Assembly (NCBI GenBank): GCA_023014365.1
Contig: JAEBUN010000003.1
Location: 372,001 to 436,000, forward strand
Direction: 5' to 3'
DNA length: 64,000 nt
Source: Lepiota brunneoincarnata
Lineage: Eukaryota; Basidiomycota; Agaricomycetes; Agaricales; Agaricaceae
Below, in pieces: positions 21,122-32,277 of this stretch. The translations under genes were made by a program, and so were the position numbers. Positions within the stretch are counted from its first letter, which is position 1. Each line of letters begins with the position of its first letter. The notes under the pieces are model-generated. The model saw nothing but the letters and a program-made list of their open reading frames with translations, had not been told where the DNA came from and did not search any database.

Positions 21122-22031
21122 GCGATGTCGGCAGTCATTTGTGGTGACTGCTCACTCATTAGGTGGATGGCAGGGTCCATTGGGGTACTAACTGGCTTCT
21201 CATTCTCAAGCCCATAGCATCTGAGTGAAGTAGCAATATATGAATGTTGAGACAGCAAGAGCTTACCCTGCTCTCTGTCTCTTTTCACCTCAATCCCTAG
21301 GAGCCAGTGAATTTCTCCTCGATCTGTGATCTCAATGAACTGCTTTACCCCATCCTTTAAACAGTCTACCAGCATGATGGTTGATGCAATGAGCATGCAG
21401 TCATCAATATGCACTAAAATTACAATGAGGTCTGGTGCCACAAGTTTGAAGAAGATGCTCTAGTCAACTTCACAGCATGTAAAGCCCAAGTGGTTGACTA
21501 GGATCTTGCATAGGCATTGGTACCATCACTGCCTGGATTGTTTGAGCTCATAGAGAGTCTTCTTGAGGTGGCAAATGTGGTGGGGGTGAGTTGGGGATGT
21601 GAAACCAGGGGGTTGTCACATGTAAATTGACTCATCAGGGCCTAGCTTCCCGTTTAGGTAAGCCCCCTTGATATTGATCTGGTGGATCTTGTAGTTACGA
21701 GCAGTGGCAATTGTGAGCATAGCCAAGATGGATGCAAGGCATGCAACAGGCACAAAGGTGTCAAAATAGTTGACTCCTGGGACTTATGAAAAACCTTGGG
21801 CAATGAGGTGGGCCTTGTAGTGGATGACATTTCCAGTGGCATCCTTTTTTGCTTTGAAGACCCATTTTGAGCCAACAATGTGAGCTCCAATTGGCCAATC
21901 AACAAGTTCCCACATTCTGGCATCGCCCAACATAGTAAGTTCTTCCTCCATGGCCTTCTTCCACAACTCCCAGTCTGCTTGTTTCCTTGCCTCATGCAGG
22001 CTCCCAGGTTCCAAACCCTTGGTCTCCTCAA
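21055..22031 (-). pseudogene. pol: Copia reverse transcriptase
   Basis: Two open blocks: 22031-21654 (WELVDWPIGAHIVGSKWVF and AHLIAQGFS) and 21441-21055 (VHIDDCMLIAS, the YVDD-type motif reading HIDD, followed by WLLGIEVKRD). Between them frames are broken (about 21442-21653). Intact elements use Tyr-Val-Asp-Asp; here Tyr is His and Val is Ile. Confidence 0.85.
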
Positions 22032-22934
22032 TGTCTGCTGCTAGGATGTGAACATCAGTCCAGTCTTGTTCTTCTGCCAGGGTGACTGCTTGCCCCTCCA
22101 GGATGTCTTTAGCTTTGGTGCTTGGATTTCAGGTGCACTGGGGTCTTGGTACCTGTGGATCAGCCTCACTAGGCAGCTCCTTTGGGCTGGCATCACTCGC
22201 AGCATTGCTTTTGCAGGAATCAGCTGCAAAATTAGCTGGGTGTTGATCAGGGAAGGGGGTGGGGGTGTCTTGTGCCTCGTTTGGGGCACTGTGCTGTATA
22301 ATGGGTCGTTTCAAGGCTCACTTGCTAGTGAGTGCTCCCCTTCAAGCCCAGGATGACCTGAGTTAACAAAACGGAAATTTTGCTCAATCTTTATAGCACC
22401 TGTGTCCAAAAAATAGATGCAGGAGCCGTTGCTCTTGGCATCATACCTGATCCATCTCCCTTTCTTTGCTCACCCACTGAGCTTGTCCCCACCTGCCTGG
22501 TGTACCCACACCTCCTCTCCCCACTTGTGTACTGCTTGCAAGCCTGGTTTGCAGCCATATATTGTTTCAAACAGTGTTCTCCCCTCAACTGCTCAGGTAC
22601 TGGTCCTGTTCATCAACCAAACTACATGGGCAACAGCTTCTGCCCATAGTGACTTTGGGAGGTGACTTGCATGCAGTAGTGCACGCATGTGCTCAACAAT
22701 CATTCAATTTCAGCGTTTGGCAACTCCATTGTGTTGGGGTATGTCATGTACGGTGAGCTTGGTGTCTGTGCCTTGGGACTTTAGATAGGACTGAAACTCA
22801 CCTGTGGTGTATTCCCCACCTCTGTCCAAGTGTAGGGCCTTAATATGCATGCCAAATTATGTTTTGCACCACATGTCAAAGTTCTGGTGGGTATCAAAAA
22901 TGTCAGACTTGTTTGAGAGGAAATCAATGTGAGT
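22032..22934 (-). pseudogene. pol: Copia integrase C-terminal and linker region, degraded
   Basis: No long open frame remains. Short minus-strand stretches resemble copia integrase (for example the HTDNGGE-like area about 22790-22830 and CTVHDIPQHNG about 22740) and the low-complexity linker before RT, rich in P and S. Treated as the decayed part of pol between 22935 and 22031. Confidence 0.55.
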
Positions 22935-23990
22935 CTACCTCAAGAAGTCATCAATAAAGGTCATGTAGTAATGCTTTCCTTGGTTTGTCTCCACCTGTGC
23001 AGGCCCCCAGACATTGGAATGGATCTCCTGACCAAGTGTTAATGCTCTCTCACCCTCCCAAACCTTTGAAGTTGGCAGCCAAGTCGTTTTGCCATAGGCA
23101 CATGACTCACAGAAAATGTCCGCATCTGTTCCATCTTCTAGCTTTAGGCCAGTCACCAGGCCATCGCAAATCTGAGCAGCACCAGCTGAAATGTGGCCTA
23201 GTTGATGATGCAACATGTTGTTAGAGCTGGTGCAGGTCAGGACTGAAGCGGAGGGTCAGGGTGGTATCCTTGATATAAGATAACCGGGGGACAGGGCGAA
23301 GTCAGTATGTAGACTTCAGGACTGAGGCAGAGTACGTCGGGTGGGGGGTTGGACTTGCGGCCTCAGCGTATGTGCTGTGCCCTCCTACTGTCCTAGTCCA
23401 TATTTCAGGAAGTCAGGGCTGAAGCAGAGCGAGGCAGAAGAGAGGAGAGGATAGAGAACAGGGAGCTGGTCTGCTGCTTGATTCGATTATCAGACTGAGG
23501 AGTACAAGCCAAGTACCTACAGTATATATACTACTGGCCTTACGAACTATGACTCGTACTGATTACGTGCGGAGCAAAGCGGAGGCTGATATAGTTACAA
23601 ACAGATTATGAACAGATTACGAATGGAATGGAAACCAGTACAGGTATGGAGACCGATAACGTATCTTGACTACGGATGGGAAATGGAGACTGGAACTAGA
23701 GACACCAAGGGTCAGGTGACCATGGCATGTGTGGAGGTGGTTGCGTGATTGGGGCAGTGGGTTGCGGTCGGAGCAAGTTGGGGCTGAGTCAGAGGGCAGA
23801 GGGTTGTTGTGTGGAGCACACGTGGAATCGAGAAGCCGAAGTTTAAGTGATTAGACTCTGAGTTGGCATGGATATGACACATGTCCAAGCTGAGTGGTTT
23901 GCTCACCACATTTATCTCTTCCATCTCTTTGACCAATTTATACAGGCCATGTCCAGTTCTTGGGATCTCAGCAATATGGGCACCACCCAT
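22935..23990 (-). pseudogene. pol: Copia GAG-pre-integrase and integrase start, split by an insert
   Basis: The block 23990-23721 (MGGAHIAEIPRTGHGLYKL) and the block 23217-22935 (LHHQLGHISAG, CESCAYGKTTW, GQEIHSNVWGPAQVE) join in frame as HAMLHHQLGHIS when the 503-bp insert and one CATG are removed. The H..C..C zinc-binding pattern and the first integrase Asp (replaced by Asn in HSNVWGP) are readable. Confidence 0.82.
23218..23720. mobile_element. 503-bp insert in copia integrase, 4-bp CATG duplication
   Basis: CATG at 23214-23217 recurs at 23721-23724, and removal restores the copia frame. The insert begins TTGTTAGAGCTGG and ends GTCAGGTGAC. It holds three imperfect copies of GTCAGGACTGAAGCRGAG and a TATATATACT stretch, but no ORF and no clear terminal inverted repeat. 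It may be a solo LTR of an unknown element; the family is not recognised. Confidence 0.6.
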
Positions 23991-24223
23991 ATCGTGAATA
24001 ATGCACTTGCCATTGGCAAAGGTGGTTGAGAAGCCAGCATTGTCAAGTCAGCTGATTGACACAAGAGTGTAGCCTGCCTTGGGTGAATACAGGACTTTAC
24101 TGAGGTGGAGTTGTGATGAGGTAGCTCTGTTTGGCAATTCTAGTACTACTTTACCCTTTCCAATGGCATTGAAGGCCTTCTTGTTTGCAGCATGTAGAGG
24201 TTGAGGTGGGATGGGTTGGAAGG

Positions 24224-24685
24224 TCACAAATTATCTTGATATGGGGAGATGTGATTCATAGCACCTGAGTTGAAAACTTTGACTTGAGTTGGGCCTGGTT
24301 CAGTGGCACTTACAACTTCATTGATAGCTACACCAAAGTCATCATTGTCTGGGTCATTGAACTTGCTCATTGACTCCCCTTCACTCCAAGACTCAGTAAG
24401 ATTTGTTTCAACTTCTGAACAGCTTGCATCCATTTTGGAGTCCAACCACTCCTCAACCATGAGGGAACAGTCCTCATCATCGCTATCCACTGTAACAATG
24501 TTGGCGCTGCCACCCTTCTTGTTGGGTGGGCTTCCTCCCTTCTCCTCGTCTTTCCTCTCACTGACTGGCTTCTTCAGGTTAGGCCGCTCTCTCTTCCAAT
24601 GCTCTCCACTACAGTTCCAGCAAGGACCTTTCTTCTTCCCTTTTCCTTTTGGCTTTCCACCCCCATTTCTACCCTCAGCTACCAA
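24224..24685 (-). pseudogene. gag: Copia gag C-terminus with zinc knuckle and protease start
   Basis: The minus-strand frame has a Lys/Gly-rich stretch, a knuckle CWNCSGEHWKRERP whose last Cys has become Arg, an acidic region, and the protease motif reading NSGAMNHIS (normally DSGA). Loss of the catalytic Asp and the last knuckle Cys marks it as non-functional. Confidence 0.82.
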
Positions 24686-24931
24686 AGCATCATCCTGCTC
24701 AGATTTAGCATTGCTGACCCTGGATCGCTCAGGGCGGCCTTGGTCCCATTCATTGCTAATCAGTATGATTAGGATTTTGGGCTTGATGGTGTAATGGAGG
24801 GAACTGTGAAGTCAGGTGGCAGAGAGCTGGTTGGCAGCATATGTTGATAGCCAGTGAGGTAAGGATTGGAATATAGCACTCCTGTAGTCGTCATTGCTAA
24901 TTGTGACACCCACAGCACCTAGTTTGGCCTT

Positions 24932-25441
24932 TCAAGATTGGATCTTGTTCAGGAACAAATGTATGTCACCCCAGTCAGGACATTTCATGGTCATAAACTT
25001 GTAACAGAGCCATGCTTGCAAGAATGCACTTTTGTAAGTGTATTCTTGTGTTATGGCATCCCACATTGCTTTGACTGTGTGGTGTCCAGCCGTGACCATT
25101 AGTGTGGAGTCTGGGAGGTGCTGGGCAAGCAAGGAGTAAGCAATATTCTCATTTCTTTGCCATGCCCCGATTGTCTTGGCAGTGACAATGGGGGCAGTAG
25201 GTACTGTGGTAGGGGCAGGTGCTGGTGTAGCAGCAGCCTGGGGAGCAGTGGTGGAAGGAACAATAGTTGTTTGAGAGGTTGGGAGTACAGGACATGGCAT
25301 GCTGCCATTGAAGCGGCCCCACAGCCCCTTGCCTTGGATCACAGTCTGCAAATGTAGTGAGAAGATCACCCAGTTTCCTCTGGACACATCCAACTTTGGC
25401 ACTGACATGGGAAGTACATCATTTATGGTAGACATTGCCAC
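24932..25441 (-). pseudogene. gag: Copia gag N-terminus
   Basis: The frame starts MAMSTINDVLPMSVPKLDV and matches the usual copia gag start (a Leu/Asp-rich lead, then NWVIFSLHLQTVIQGKGLWG and later MWDAITQEY). It is open for 169 codons, then broken before the zinc-knuckle part at 24685. The start lies about 40 nt downstream of the PBS. Confidence 0.8.
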
Positions 25442-25484
25442 AATATATCAGTAGGTTTGATTATCTTAGTAGCACAATGGGTCA

Positions 25485-25496
25485 GGGCCCATAACC
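25485..25496 (-). other. Copia primer-binding site for an internal iMet-tRNA region
   Basis: GGTTATGGGCCC on the minus strand is complementary to the anticodon stem-loop region of initiator tRNA-Met (GGGCCCATAACC). Drosophila copia is known to prime from a cleaved half of this tRNA. It directly follows the presumed LTR end TTCTACA. Confidence 0.7.
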
Positions 25497-25628
25497 TGTA
25501 GAATATTGAGATATACTATGCAAAGAAGTTAGTACAATAATTAGTGATATGAATAAGATACTCACTTCAGTCTTGTTGCAAGAGCTGAAGTGTAACTACA
25601 GATAATATGGTATTTATCTAACACTACA
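25497..25628 (-). repeat. Candidate 5' LTR of the copia element (132 bp)
   Basis: It starts TGTAG and ends CTACA, with the PBS directly adjacent. It holds a strong hairpin (CACTTCAG...CTGAAGTG). The outer boundary is set only by the CTACA end because no second LTR is available for comparison. Confidence 0.5.
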
Positions 25629-27102
25629 GTACATGTGCTTATCTGGAAACAATAAGCACAATAACAAGAGGTTAACAGGTAGAGGAACATGTTTAAGGCA
25701 TAGTGGGAAACTACAGAACGGTAGAGATTGTGCATTGGTAATTAAGAGCGGGATAGACAACAAAAGTGGAGGGCACGAAAGGAACACCAGTGAAACAGAG
25801 ACCAGAACTTGGCATGTGTTTGCAAGCTCAACATTATGCTTGTTATCTTGCTGCACATGCTATCTTCAAGGGTGGGCTTCAAGCTGTATCAAGCACCATG
25901 TCATGGGCTTGTCACATCACCTGACACTTAATGACTCTGGTTTACCTCTACCTTACCTTCAAGATATTCCTATCTGTCAAATGACCCAGGATTGCTCAAA
26001 TGGGTTCTTCAAACTCATACCCCCCCACTACCAACCAAAGACAGTTGACCTTTGAAAGATTTCTTGGCAGTACTAGTGATTCTAGTGTGGCCACTGGCAA
26101 ATCCCATAATGCTGTCCAGCTGTCTGACTCTGAAGTTGCAATTGGATGCTAGCAGCTAAATCCTAGTTTTTGGGAACTCCACGACCATGTGACATGTGGA
26201 TGAGAATTCAATCATTCAATGAGACTGTTCACCATAGCTGCTTATAACTGTTTATAAATTAAAAATGGCCAAAGAGCCTTAGGTCTTACCCATTCACCAT
26301 TGTCATCATGGCTACCCTCATTCATTCCACTAAATCTGGTAGTGACTGGGTGCTCAATGATCTGGCATCATATCACATCAGCCTGAATCAGATAGGTGCC
26401 TTTCCATTCTTTGACATGTAGGCAAGTGAAGATAGAATCATAGATTCTCAAAAGACTAATGATTTTTCACATCATAGGAGTTTTTTATTATTTTTTAAAT
26501 CATCAATTAAAGGTGGTACATGGTAGCAGTGTGCCTCTACTACTTATTACAGCAGCAAGTACTACAGAAAAGTCTATATAACTACAATGATAGTTCACAG
26601 AAAGGAATTCACCTATTTACAACTGAATAGGACTTCAACTGTAACCAAGATCAATGAATAGGATTGTGTAAGGTCACCCTTACATAATGCACATGATTAC
26701 TAACATATCTTGTATGTACAAGAACACCCTTTTTGTTCATAACATTCATTCTTATTTTATCTCTCTTTCCTCAAAAATACAGTGCTTGTGCTCATTGATC
26801 TTGCCATCCAATATATGTACACCACTTGTAAGGATCACAAGATCCTTATATACATATCTTTTTTCAATGCCATACAATTGTTGACTTATCCACATCTTGT
26901 TATCTGTAGATTACATGGAGACAGTCAACACTACTCCATCTCTGTAAAATATTACTGCTCCCATTCACCAATCTCAATATTAGATTGGGTGTATGGGAGA
27001 ACCAGGATAGCTCTGCTCCAGACAACTAGGCACATACACTCACCAAGTAAGTGCATATAGCTACCAATTCTATTTGTATACTCATATGGATGAGTACCTG
27101 TT
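25629..27102. other. AT-rich region with few recognisable features
   Basis: A 140-codon plus-strand frame (25633-26055) and shorter frames show no motif I recognise. A 37-aa plus-strand frame at 26308-26421 (MATLIHSTKSGSDWVLNDL) resembles, from memory only, the start of a repeated agaricomycete protein family. The rest (26420-27100) is AT-rich and shows no gene. CpG is scarce, as expected for old methylated repeats. Confidence 0.4.
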
Positions 27103-27974
27103 ATGTATGCAGATAATCCCTTTATTGTAGGGGTCCATAGTGTGATTTGGGTGGGAAGTGTTATGAACCTCTATTTCCATGAGGAAGACAGCCTGCTATT
27201 TTGTAGTGATTGTTTGGTGGTGCCAAATGTAGGCTCATTAAGAGAACATCTTTTTCTTCTCACTCATGACCAGCTAGGCCATTTTGGTACCAAAAAGTCT
27301 TTCTCTAATCTTCAGCCCTCCTTTTGCTGGCCAAACATGCATGCCAATATTGAACAGGCTTATGTACCCTTCTATAAACCATATCAGAAAAACAAGTCTT
27401 CTACATCTTGTATTCCTAGTCCACTCCATCTATTACCCATTCCTGATGCTTACTTTGTCTCTGTTGCAATTGACTTCATTGGCCCCTTGCTCAAGGATGA
27501 TGGCTTTAACTTCTTGGTGACAGTTACCAACTATCTTGGTGCTGACATTAAACTTATCCCTTGCCACTCAGATGTGATAGAGGAAGTATTTGTGTATCTC
27601 TTCTTTGATTATTGGATTTGTGATAATAGCTGCCCTTTGGAAATAATCAGTGATAGAGACCCCCAGTTCCTTTCCAGGTTTTGGTCGGCACTGATGGACA
27701 TCTTCAGGATCCATTACCTTGTGTCCTCCATCTTCCATCCACAAACAGATGGTACTTCCAAGCAGACTAACAAGACAGTTGTGCAGTCTCTTTCTTTCTT
27801 TATTGACTGGCATCAAAAGGATTGGGTAAAGGCCTTACTATGTGTCTGTTTCAATATCATAAACATGGTTAATGCTTCAATGTCCATCTCAGGCTTTCAG
27901 CTGAAGACTAGTTTCTTACTATGCCTTATCCTTTTTGCTCCAAGGACCCCCTGGAGTTCAAAAAACACCTTGCT
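27103..27974 (+). pseudogene. pol: Integrase fragment of another gypsy family (J)
   Basis: The frame encodes the integrase zinc-binding region (LTHDQLGHFGTKKSF; the CXXC has decayed to PFYKPYQ), the first catalytic Asp (VAIDFIGPL), the second (IISDRDPQF) and HPQTDGTSKQTNK where the catalytic Glu has become Lys. It is open but lacks key residues. The family differs from G and H. The 3' LTR of element D begins at 27975; apparent coding beyond that point is LTR sequence. Confidence 0.85.
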
Positions 27975-28395
27975 TGTTACTCAGGTTAGGAGTTCACTCT
28001 TGAGTAGCATGGAGTTTGACACAGGATGTCTTTACAGACTTGGTCCTGTCCTACTAGGTATGACTTGGAGACAATGGAGCACTATAAGTCCAGCTGATTT
28101 AGGGGCAAAGAAGTATAAGAGGCAAGAACTGTATAACACTAAAAAAAGGATACAAGGTATGGTACAGTATCCTTATATACTACTATGTGTGGCTGTGCTC
28201 CTACTATATATATCTAGACCCAGGTAAAATAAGTCATACTAAGTCAGAGTCTTATCTATCTAACTATAGATTGTTCTGATGTGCACTTCTGATTGTTTCA
28301 GAGTGACAGGTCTTTTATCTATTTATGTATATACTTTGGTACTTCTGATAAGAGTTCCTTCCAGTGAGGCTTCTGATAAGGGGATTCTGATAACA
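27975..28395 (-). repeat. 3' LTR of gypsy element D (G2, 421 bp)
   Basis: TGTTACTCAGG...CTGATAACA. U3 (high-coordinate side) has the G2 pattern of repeated TCAGAAG-type motifs. It is followed by the 15-nt spacer and the G2 hairpin GGTTAT...ATAACC. Confidence 0.88.
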
Positions 28396-28565
28396 ATACT
28401 CCATTTTTAAGGTTATATTCCATGATAACCATCACACCTTTTCCTTCTGTCATATTTTGAATGGAGTTTTTCCTACTAGTTCTCCACATATGTTGGACAT
28501 GGCAATATTATTGTATCCATCATTGTAGTCATCATATTCAGGGTAATTGAGTCCTGAGTATAGTA
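28396..28565 (-). pseudogene. Element D: C-terminus of Z
   Basis: The minus strand encodes a version of NIAMSNICGE, the end of Z as in element A, then the hairpin before the LTR. The pogo transposon at 28566 splits Z; it resumes at 31971. Confidence 0.7.
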
Positions 28566-30514
28566 CACTTTCTCATAATGCATAAGGTTGGGGAGGGGAA
28601 GATCTTTATGCATTATGACAATTATATGCTACCATATAGACAAGTAATGTCACATAATATGTAACAGATGTGACAGATGTGATCTACCCTGTTAGAAACA
28701 TGTCCAACATCATCTGCTTCGAATTCTGCAACATCTCCTTTGTCAGATGGGTTCTGTACTGGCACAGGTGCTGTACCAGCCCAAGAGCATCATTGTATGT
28801 CCCTTGGCCAAGACATGCTTCCTCCATTTGGTGGCATAAAGCTACCAATTGAGTACTGGTGAGTGACTCATCTGCCTTGCCCTCATCTTCATCTTCTGAG
28901 TTATCCACCTCCATGGCCATCCAACTTGTGTCCTCCATTTCATCTCTCACATACTGTATAATCTCCTCATCACCCCTTCAAATCTGTACACCAATTCCCC
29001 TACTTCTCTCTCCTCCACTGGGTTCAGGATCTCCTCCAACATTAAGGGGGTTCCAATAATCTGGTTGTGGCTCTTGAGCTCACCAACTTGCACCAGAATG
29101 TTGTCTTCAAGCTCCTGAAGCTGCTATGAGTTGGGGTTGATGTCCACAGACTGCATGGATGGCTTGGATATGCCTGAAACTCAATGTGATGATCCTATAA
29201 GCTGATTTATCTCTTCTAGGGCCTTATTGGTGTTATCTTCAGCACAAAAAACCACATTGAATGCAGCCACCCATTCTTCCTCCCTACCCTGCTCACCAAG
29301 AACCTCCTTCAACCTTTTCTAGGCAGCTGGCATAGTCAACTCAGCTGAGACTATGAATTCTTGAATGATATCCCATGCCTGATTGACAGGGGTGATAGGT
29401 GATGGAGTTGCAGACTCAGTCATCGTAGTTGATAGTAAGGGGCTTGGTAGTGAATTAGGCTGAATGCCAGTGTGGGTCTAACAGTGTGCTATCATTTTGG
29501 ATGTGATTTCCTTCCAGGCCTCTTGTATCATTAGCATTGCTTTGAAAATATTAATCTTGTAAATATCATGTTCTTTGGCTTCATCCATCCCAATTGCACA
29601 AACACAAAAAGCTTGTCAGTAATGTGCCTTAAGGCAGTGGATGATCCCTGCATCACATGGCTGGACATGTGAGGTTAAATTTGGCCTGAAGAGTTCAATT
29701 TGGATCCAGTGGGGTTTGTATTTGATGTAATGAGCTGAGAAACCATCAATGAGGAGCAGGATGTGATGTTGAGACTGCCCCATATCAATATCAAGTCATT
29801 TTATCCACCTGATGGATTTGAGTGAGTACAATATACTAAGGGAGAAAATGTTGCTTGAACAAACTCTTCAAAAATAACCTTCATCATCCATGCCTTAGTA
29901 TTGTTGTGATAATAAAACCCAGCTTGACCAGGTGTCCTTCTGTTAAGAGCATGGGGTTTCTTTGCCTTTCCAATGAAAAGTAAAGGAAGTTTCTCACTAC
30001 CATTAGCATTACAGGCAACACTAACTGAAATGTGAAACTTATCCTTCTTCTTCCCACTCATCTGTGCCACAGAGAGTCCATGGTCAGGGGGAGCACTAAG
30101 ACAGACTCTCAACACAATAAACAACCAATCAGGAAGCTAAGACATACAAAGGAAAGAACCCTGTTTTGTCAAAATTAAAACAGTCCTTTGGCTCATAGAG
30201 TGTTGTAATCTTCTGAATCCTCTGCTTTTCCTCCTCTGCTGCAGCTAGATCAACCGATCCAGCCTCACCATGATGATGAAATTCCTTGATTTTATATGTG
30301 CCACAAAACTTGCTAACCCATGTTTCGCTCCATAAACACTCCTCAGGAGGAACCTTGAATTGTTCCTCAAATCTCTGCCTTTTTGCCACCAACATGGCTC
30401 CTGTAACAGCCTCCCCCTTCTCCTCCATATGCATTACCCAAAGGTAAAGGGCTCTTTCACATCTGGCCATGTGACATTGTGAGGCCATTTGGATGACAAT
30501 GCATTTGGAGTCTC

Positions 30515-31222
30515 TGTTATGATCTGTGCTCCTTCTGTATCCGAAGATAACTGGAGATGGCCATCAATCACTCTACAAGGTGTCCAAGATGGTTGGCCTT
30601 GCAGAGCTTAGTGGATCGCACTCAATGAGATAACGAGGGAACACGCCAAGTTAAGGCAGAGAGGGTTAACGACTGCTGTTAACAAGATTAAAGCTTAAGG
30701 CTTTAATCTCTACTTGTACAGGCCTTATATACCTATGAGATACTATATACTTGTTATAGGTAGTTGGGCTGTTCTACTCATCGTCCGCAGTCTTGACCAT
30801 GATGCGCATCCTAGCTGATGGCATCCTACTGTTATTTATATTACAATGAGTCAGTGTCCTCATTCTCCATTCCACTGCCGTGCGATGTTCCATTGCTTTC
30901 CTCTGACTCATAATCTCCTTCTCCCAATTCTATCTCCATGGACTCTCTTCCATTCTTGCTCTCCATCCTCTTAGTACTTCCATCCGTATCGGAGGTTGGA
31001 TTGGTTGATCCATGGCTATCTTCTTCATCCTCAGGGTATTCCAGAATATCCTTCAGAGTTATCTCCATTCCTGCTTTTCTTGCCAAGTCCTGCATGGTGT
31101 TATAATATTCCCCTTCTTCGTCTTTGTATTCCTGTGCTCGCAACTGGTTTGTGGTTTCCTGTACCCATCTTGTAAAGTCAAATAGTTGTTCTTGTTCCTC
31201 TCAGTCCAAACTATTCATAACA
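30515..31222 (-). mobile_element. Solo LTR Y1 (family Y, 708 bp) inside the pogo transposase
   Basis: TGTTATGA...TCATAACA flanked by perfect GTCTC duplications (30510-30514 and 31223-31227). Removing it restores the pogo frame as QINETPNALSSK. It matches Y2 over its whole length, including the TATA box, the 10-bp hairpin (30685-30709) and the U3 ORF. Confidence 0.9.
30841..31218 (-). pseudogene. Y1 copy of the U3 acidic ORF
   Basis: The frame has 125 codons matching the Y2 ORF, starting at the fifth base of the LTR, with an early TGA at codon 6 where Y2 has an Arg codon. The rest (QEYKDEEGEYYNTMQDLA ...) is open to the same end (DTDSL). The many changes between copies are mostly conservative, consistent with past protein-level constraint. 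Confidence 0.6.
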
Positions 31223-31334
31223 GTCTCATTGATCTGTGCCTCAAGGGCTGGCTGCTGCTTTAACTTGTGTGAGAGCATCTCCTGGGTAAAAACCAATGCT
31301 CCTTCCTTGAGACTTGAAAAATGGTTAGCAATTC

Positions 31335-31563
31335 CACTGTGAACCCCTACAGGTTGTAATTTATGTCAGAAATAGTCAAGAAGTGAGAATTACACCAGAT
31401 AGTGCCATTTTTAGGAGAGTATGTAATAATGACATTTTGATAATTACACCAGATAACGCTGTTTTTCTGAATAAAGGTCACAATTCTTTAATAATTCAAT
31501 GTGAATTACAACACAGCCCCCACATTTTTCAACGTAAATTATGACTGGTAGGGGTTCACAGTG
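31335..31563. mobile_element. CACTA-like MITE, 229 bp
   Basis: Terminal inverted repeats of about 32 bp begin CACTGTGAACCCCTAC and are flanked by a 3-bp TTC duplication. CACTR ends with 3-bp duplications are the mark of the CACTA (EnSpm/CMC) superfamily. A repeated AATTACACCAGATA motif lies inside, as subterminal repeats do in that group. Removal restores the pogo frame (QQRIANHF). No coding capacity. Confidence 0.78.
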
Positions 31564-31970
31564 TTCTCTGTTGTGTCATGTTGGAGTGGTTGTCAATAAA
31601 GTGAAAGACTGTCATCCAGTCATGTAGGATAAGGTTAGAATGTGTTTCCTTTTGCTTTGTAGGATGGGCAGATATCTTTGGGGCATCTTTATTTGGTTTG
31701 GTGACTTTAGTCCATGGTTTGTATGGTCCAGGAGGGGGACAAGGCTTCCAAGTGGGCTCCTGGTGCTTCATGTGTTGTTTGAAGCAGAAAGAGGACACCT
31801 TAGAGGTACCTTGCCTACTGCCTGAACCATTCAGGAGGAAAATTTTATATTAATTTGGCTTACACCATGTTCCTGGATACCAAATTAGGGCACAAATCCA
31901 AACATGATAGTGCATAATGCCCCTACACATATGCAGGGAAAGTGGAAATCCTATGCATTATGAGAAAGTG

Positions 31971-32277
31971 TACTGTATTGGTAGTGGAGGGATGGGGTGG
32001 TTTGAGGGCATGCTGCCATAGGTCTGTTGTAGGGTGTATACCTCATTCCTTTTGAGGGACATTCAGTTTATTTGTGGCAGGATTGGAATACTCTGCAATG
32101 TGGACATCTGTATTTGATACAGTTATATGAGTAATGACCTGGAGCATATTGTTTGCAACTGAGGCAGGTATATTGGGGGCAGTCCATGGCCCAGTGTCTA
32201 ACTTGTTTGCATTGAATGCATCAGGATCTGTTGTTGGGTTTAGGGTTTGGAATTTGTTGGATGGGAGCTGGGGAGTT
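31971..32277 (-). pseudogene. Element D: zinc-knuckle part of Z
   Basis: Continuing Z on the minus strand past the pogo insert, three knuckles are readable (CIQCKQVRHW, CLSCKQYAPGHYSYNC, CPHCRVF), one with its Arg/Glu neighbours changed, and stops occur (before CIQC and after the last knuckle). It ends at NSP-like codons where the LTR of E is inserted; the 5' part of D is not present beyond E. Confidence 0.75.

Larger units (their letters stand above)
20497..25628 (-). mobile_element. Ty1/copia element, degraded, 3' end displaced by element B
   Basis: Minus-strand order gag - protease - integrase - RT - RNase H is that of Ty1/copia. The 5' side has a half-tRNA PBS (25485-25496) and a candidate short LTR (25497-25628). 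The 3' LTR is not seen because B is inserted at the end of pol. A 503-bp insert with a CATG duplication lies inside (23218-23720). Confidence 0.88.
28684..31852 (-). pseudogene. Pogo transposase (CENP-B-type HTH, DDE1), broken
   Basis: Reading the minus strand and skipping the two inserts gives, in order: a psq-type HTH area (LILHDWMTVFHFIDNH, NHFSSLKEGALVF), a CENP-B-type HTH (MEEKGEAVTGAMLVAKRQRF), and the DDE1 catalytic domain with NFDKTGFF (first Asp), AQMSGKKKDKFHISVSVACN, LLLIDGFSAH (second Asp) and HVQPCDAGIIH (third Asp). A C-terminal acidic part ends near 28684. Stops and frameshifts occur between 30124 and 30129, near 29630 and elsewhere, so it is inactive. Confidence 0.85.
28566..31970 (-). 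mobile_element. Pogo-type DNA transposon with two nested inserts
   Basis: Terminal inverted repeats of 19 bp (CACTTTCTCATAATGCATA, 28566-28584 and 31952-31970) are flanked by TA duplications (28564-28565, 31971-31972), as in Tc1/mariner-superfamily pogo elements. It lies in the Z ORF of element D. Inside are the transposase remnant, solo LTR Y1 and the CACTA-like MITE. Confidence 0.9.

Noticed and set aside
25633..26055. A 140-aa gene
   Set aside because: No motif, no homologous copy in the window, and location in old CpG-poor repeat DNA.
27103..28227. A single 374-aa ORF
   Set aside because: It is a chimera: integrase of gypsy J up to 27974, then LTR sequence of element D read in frame.
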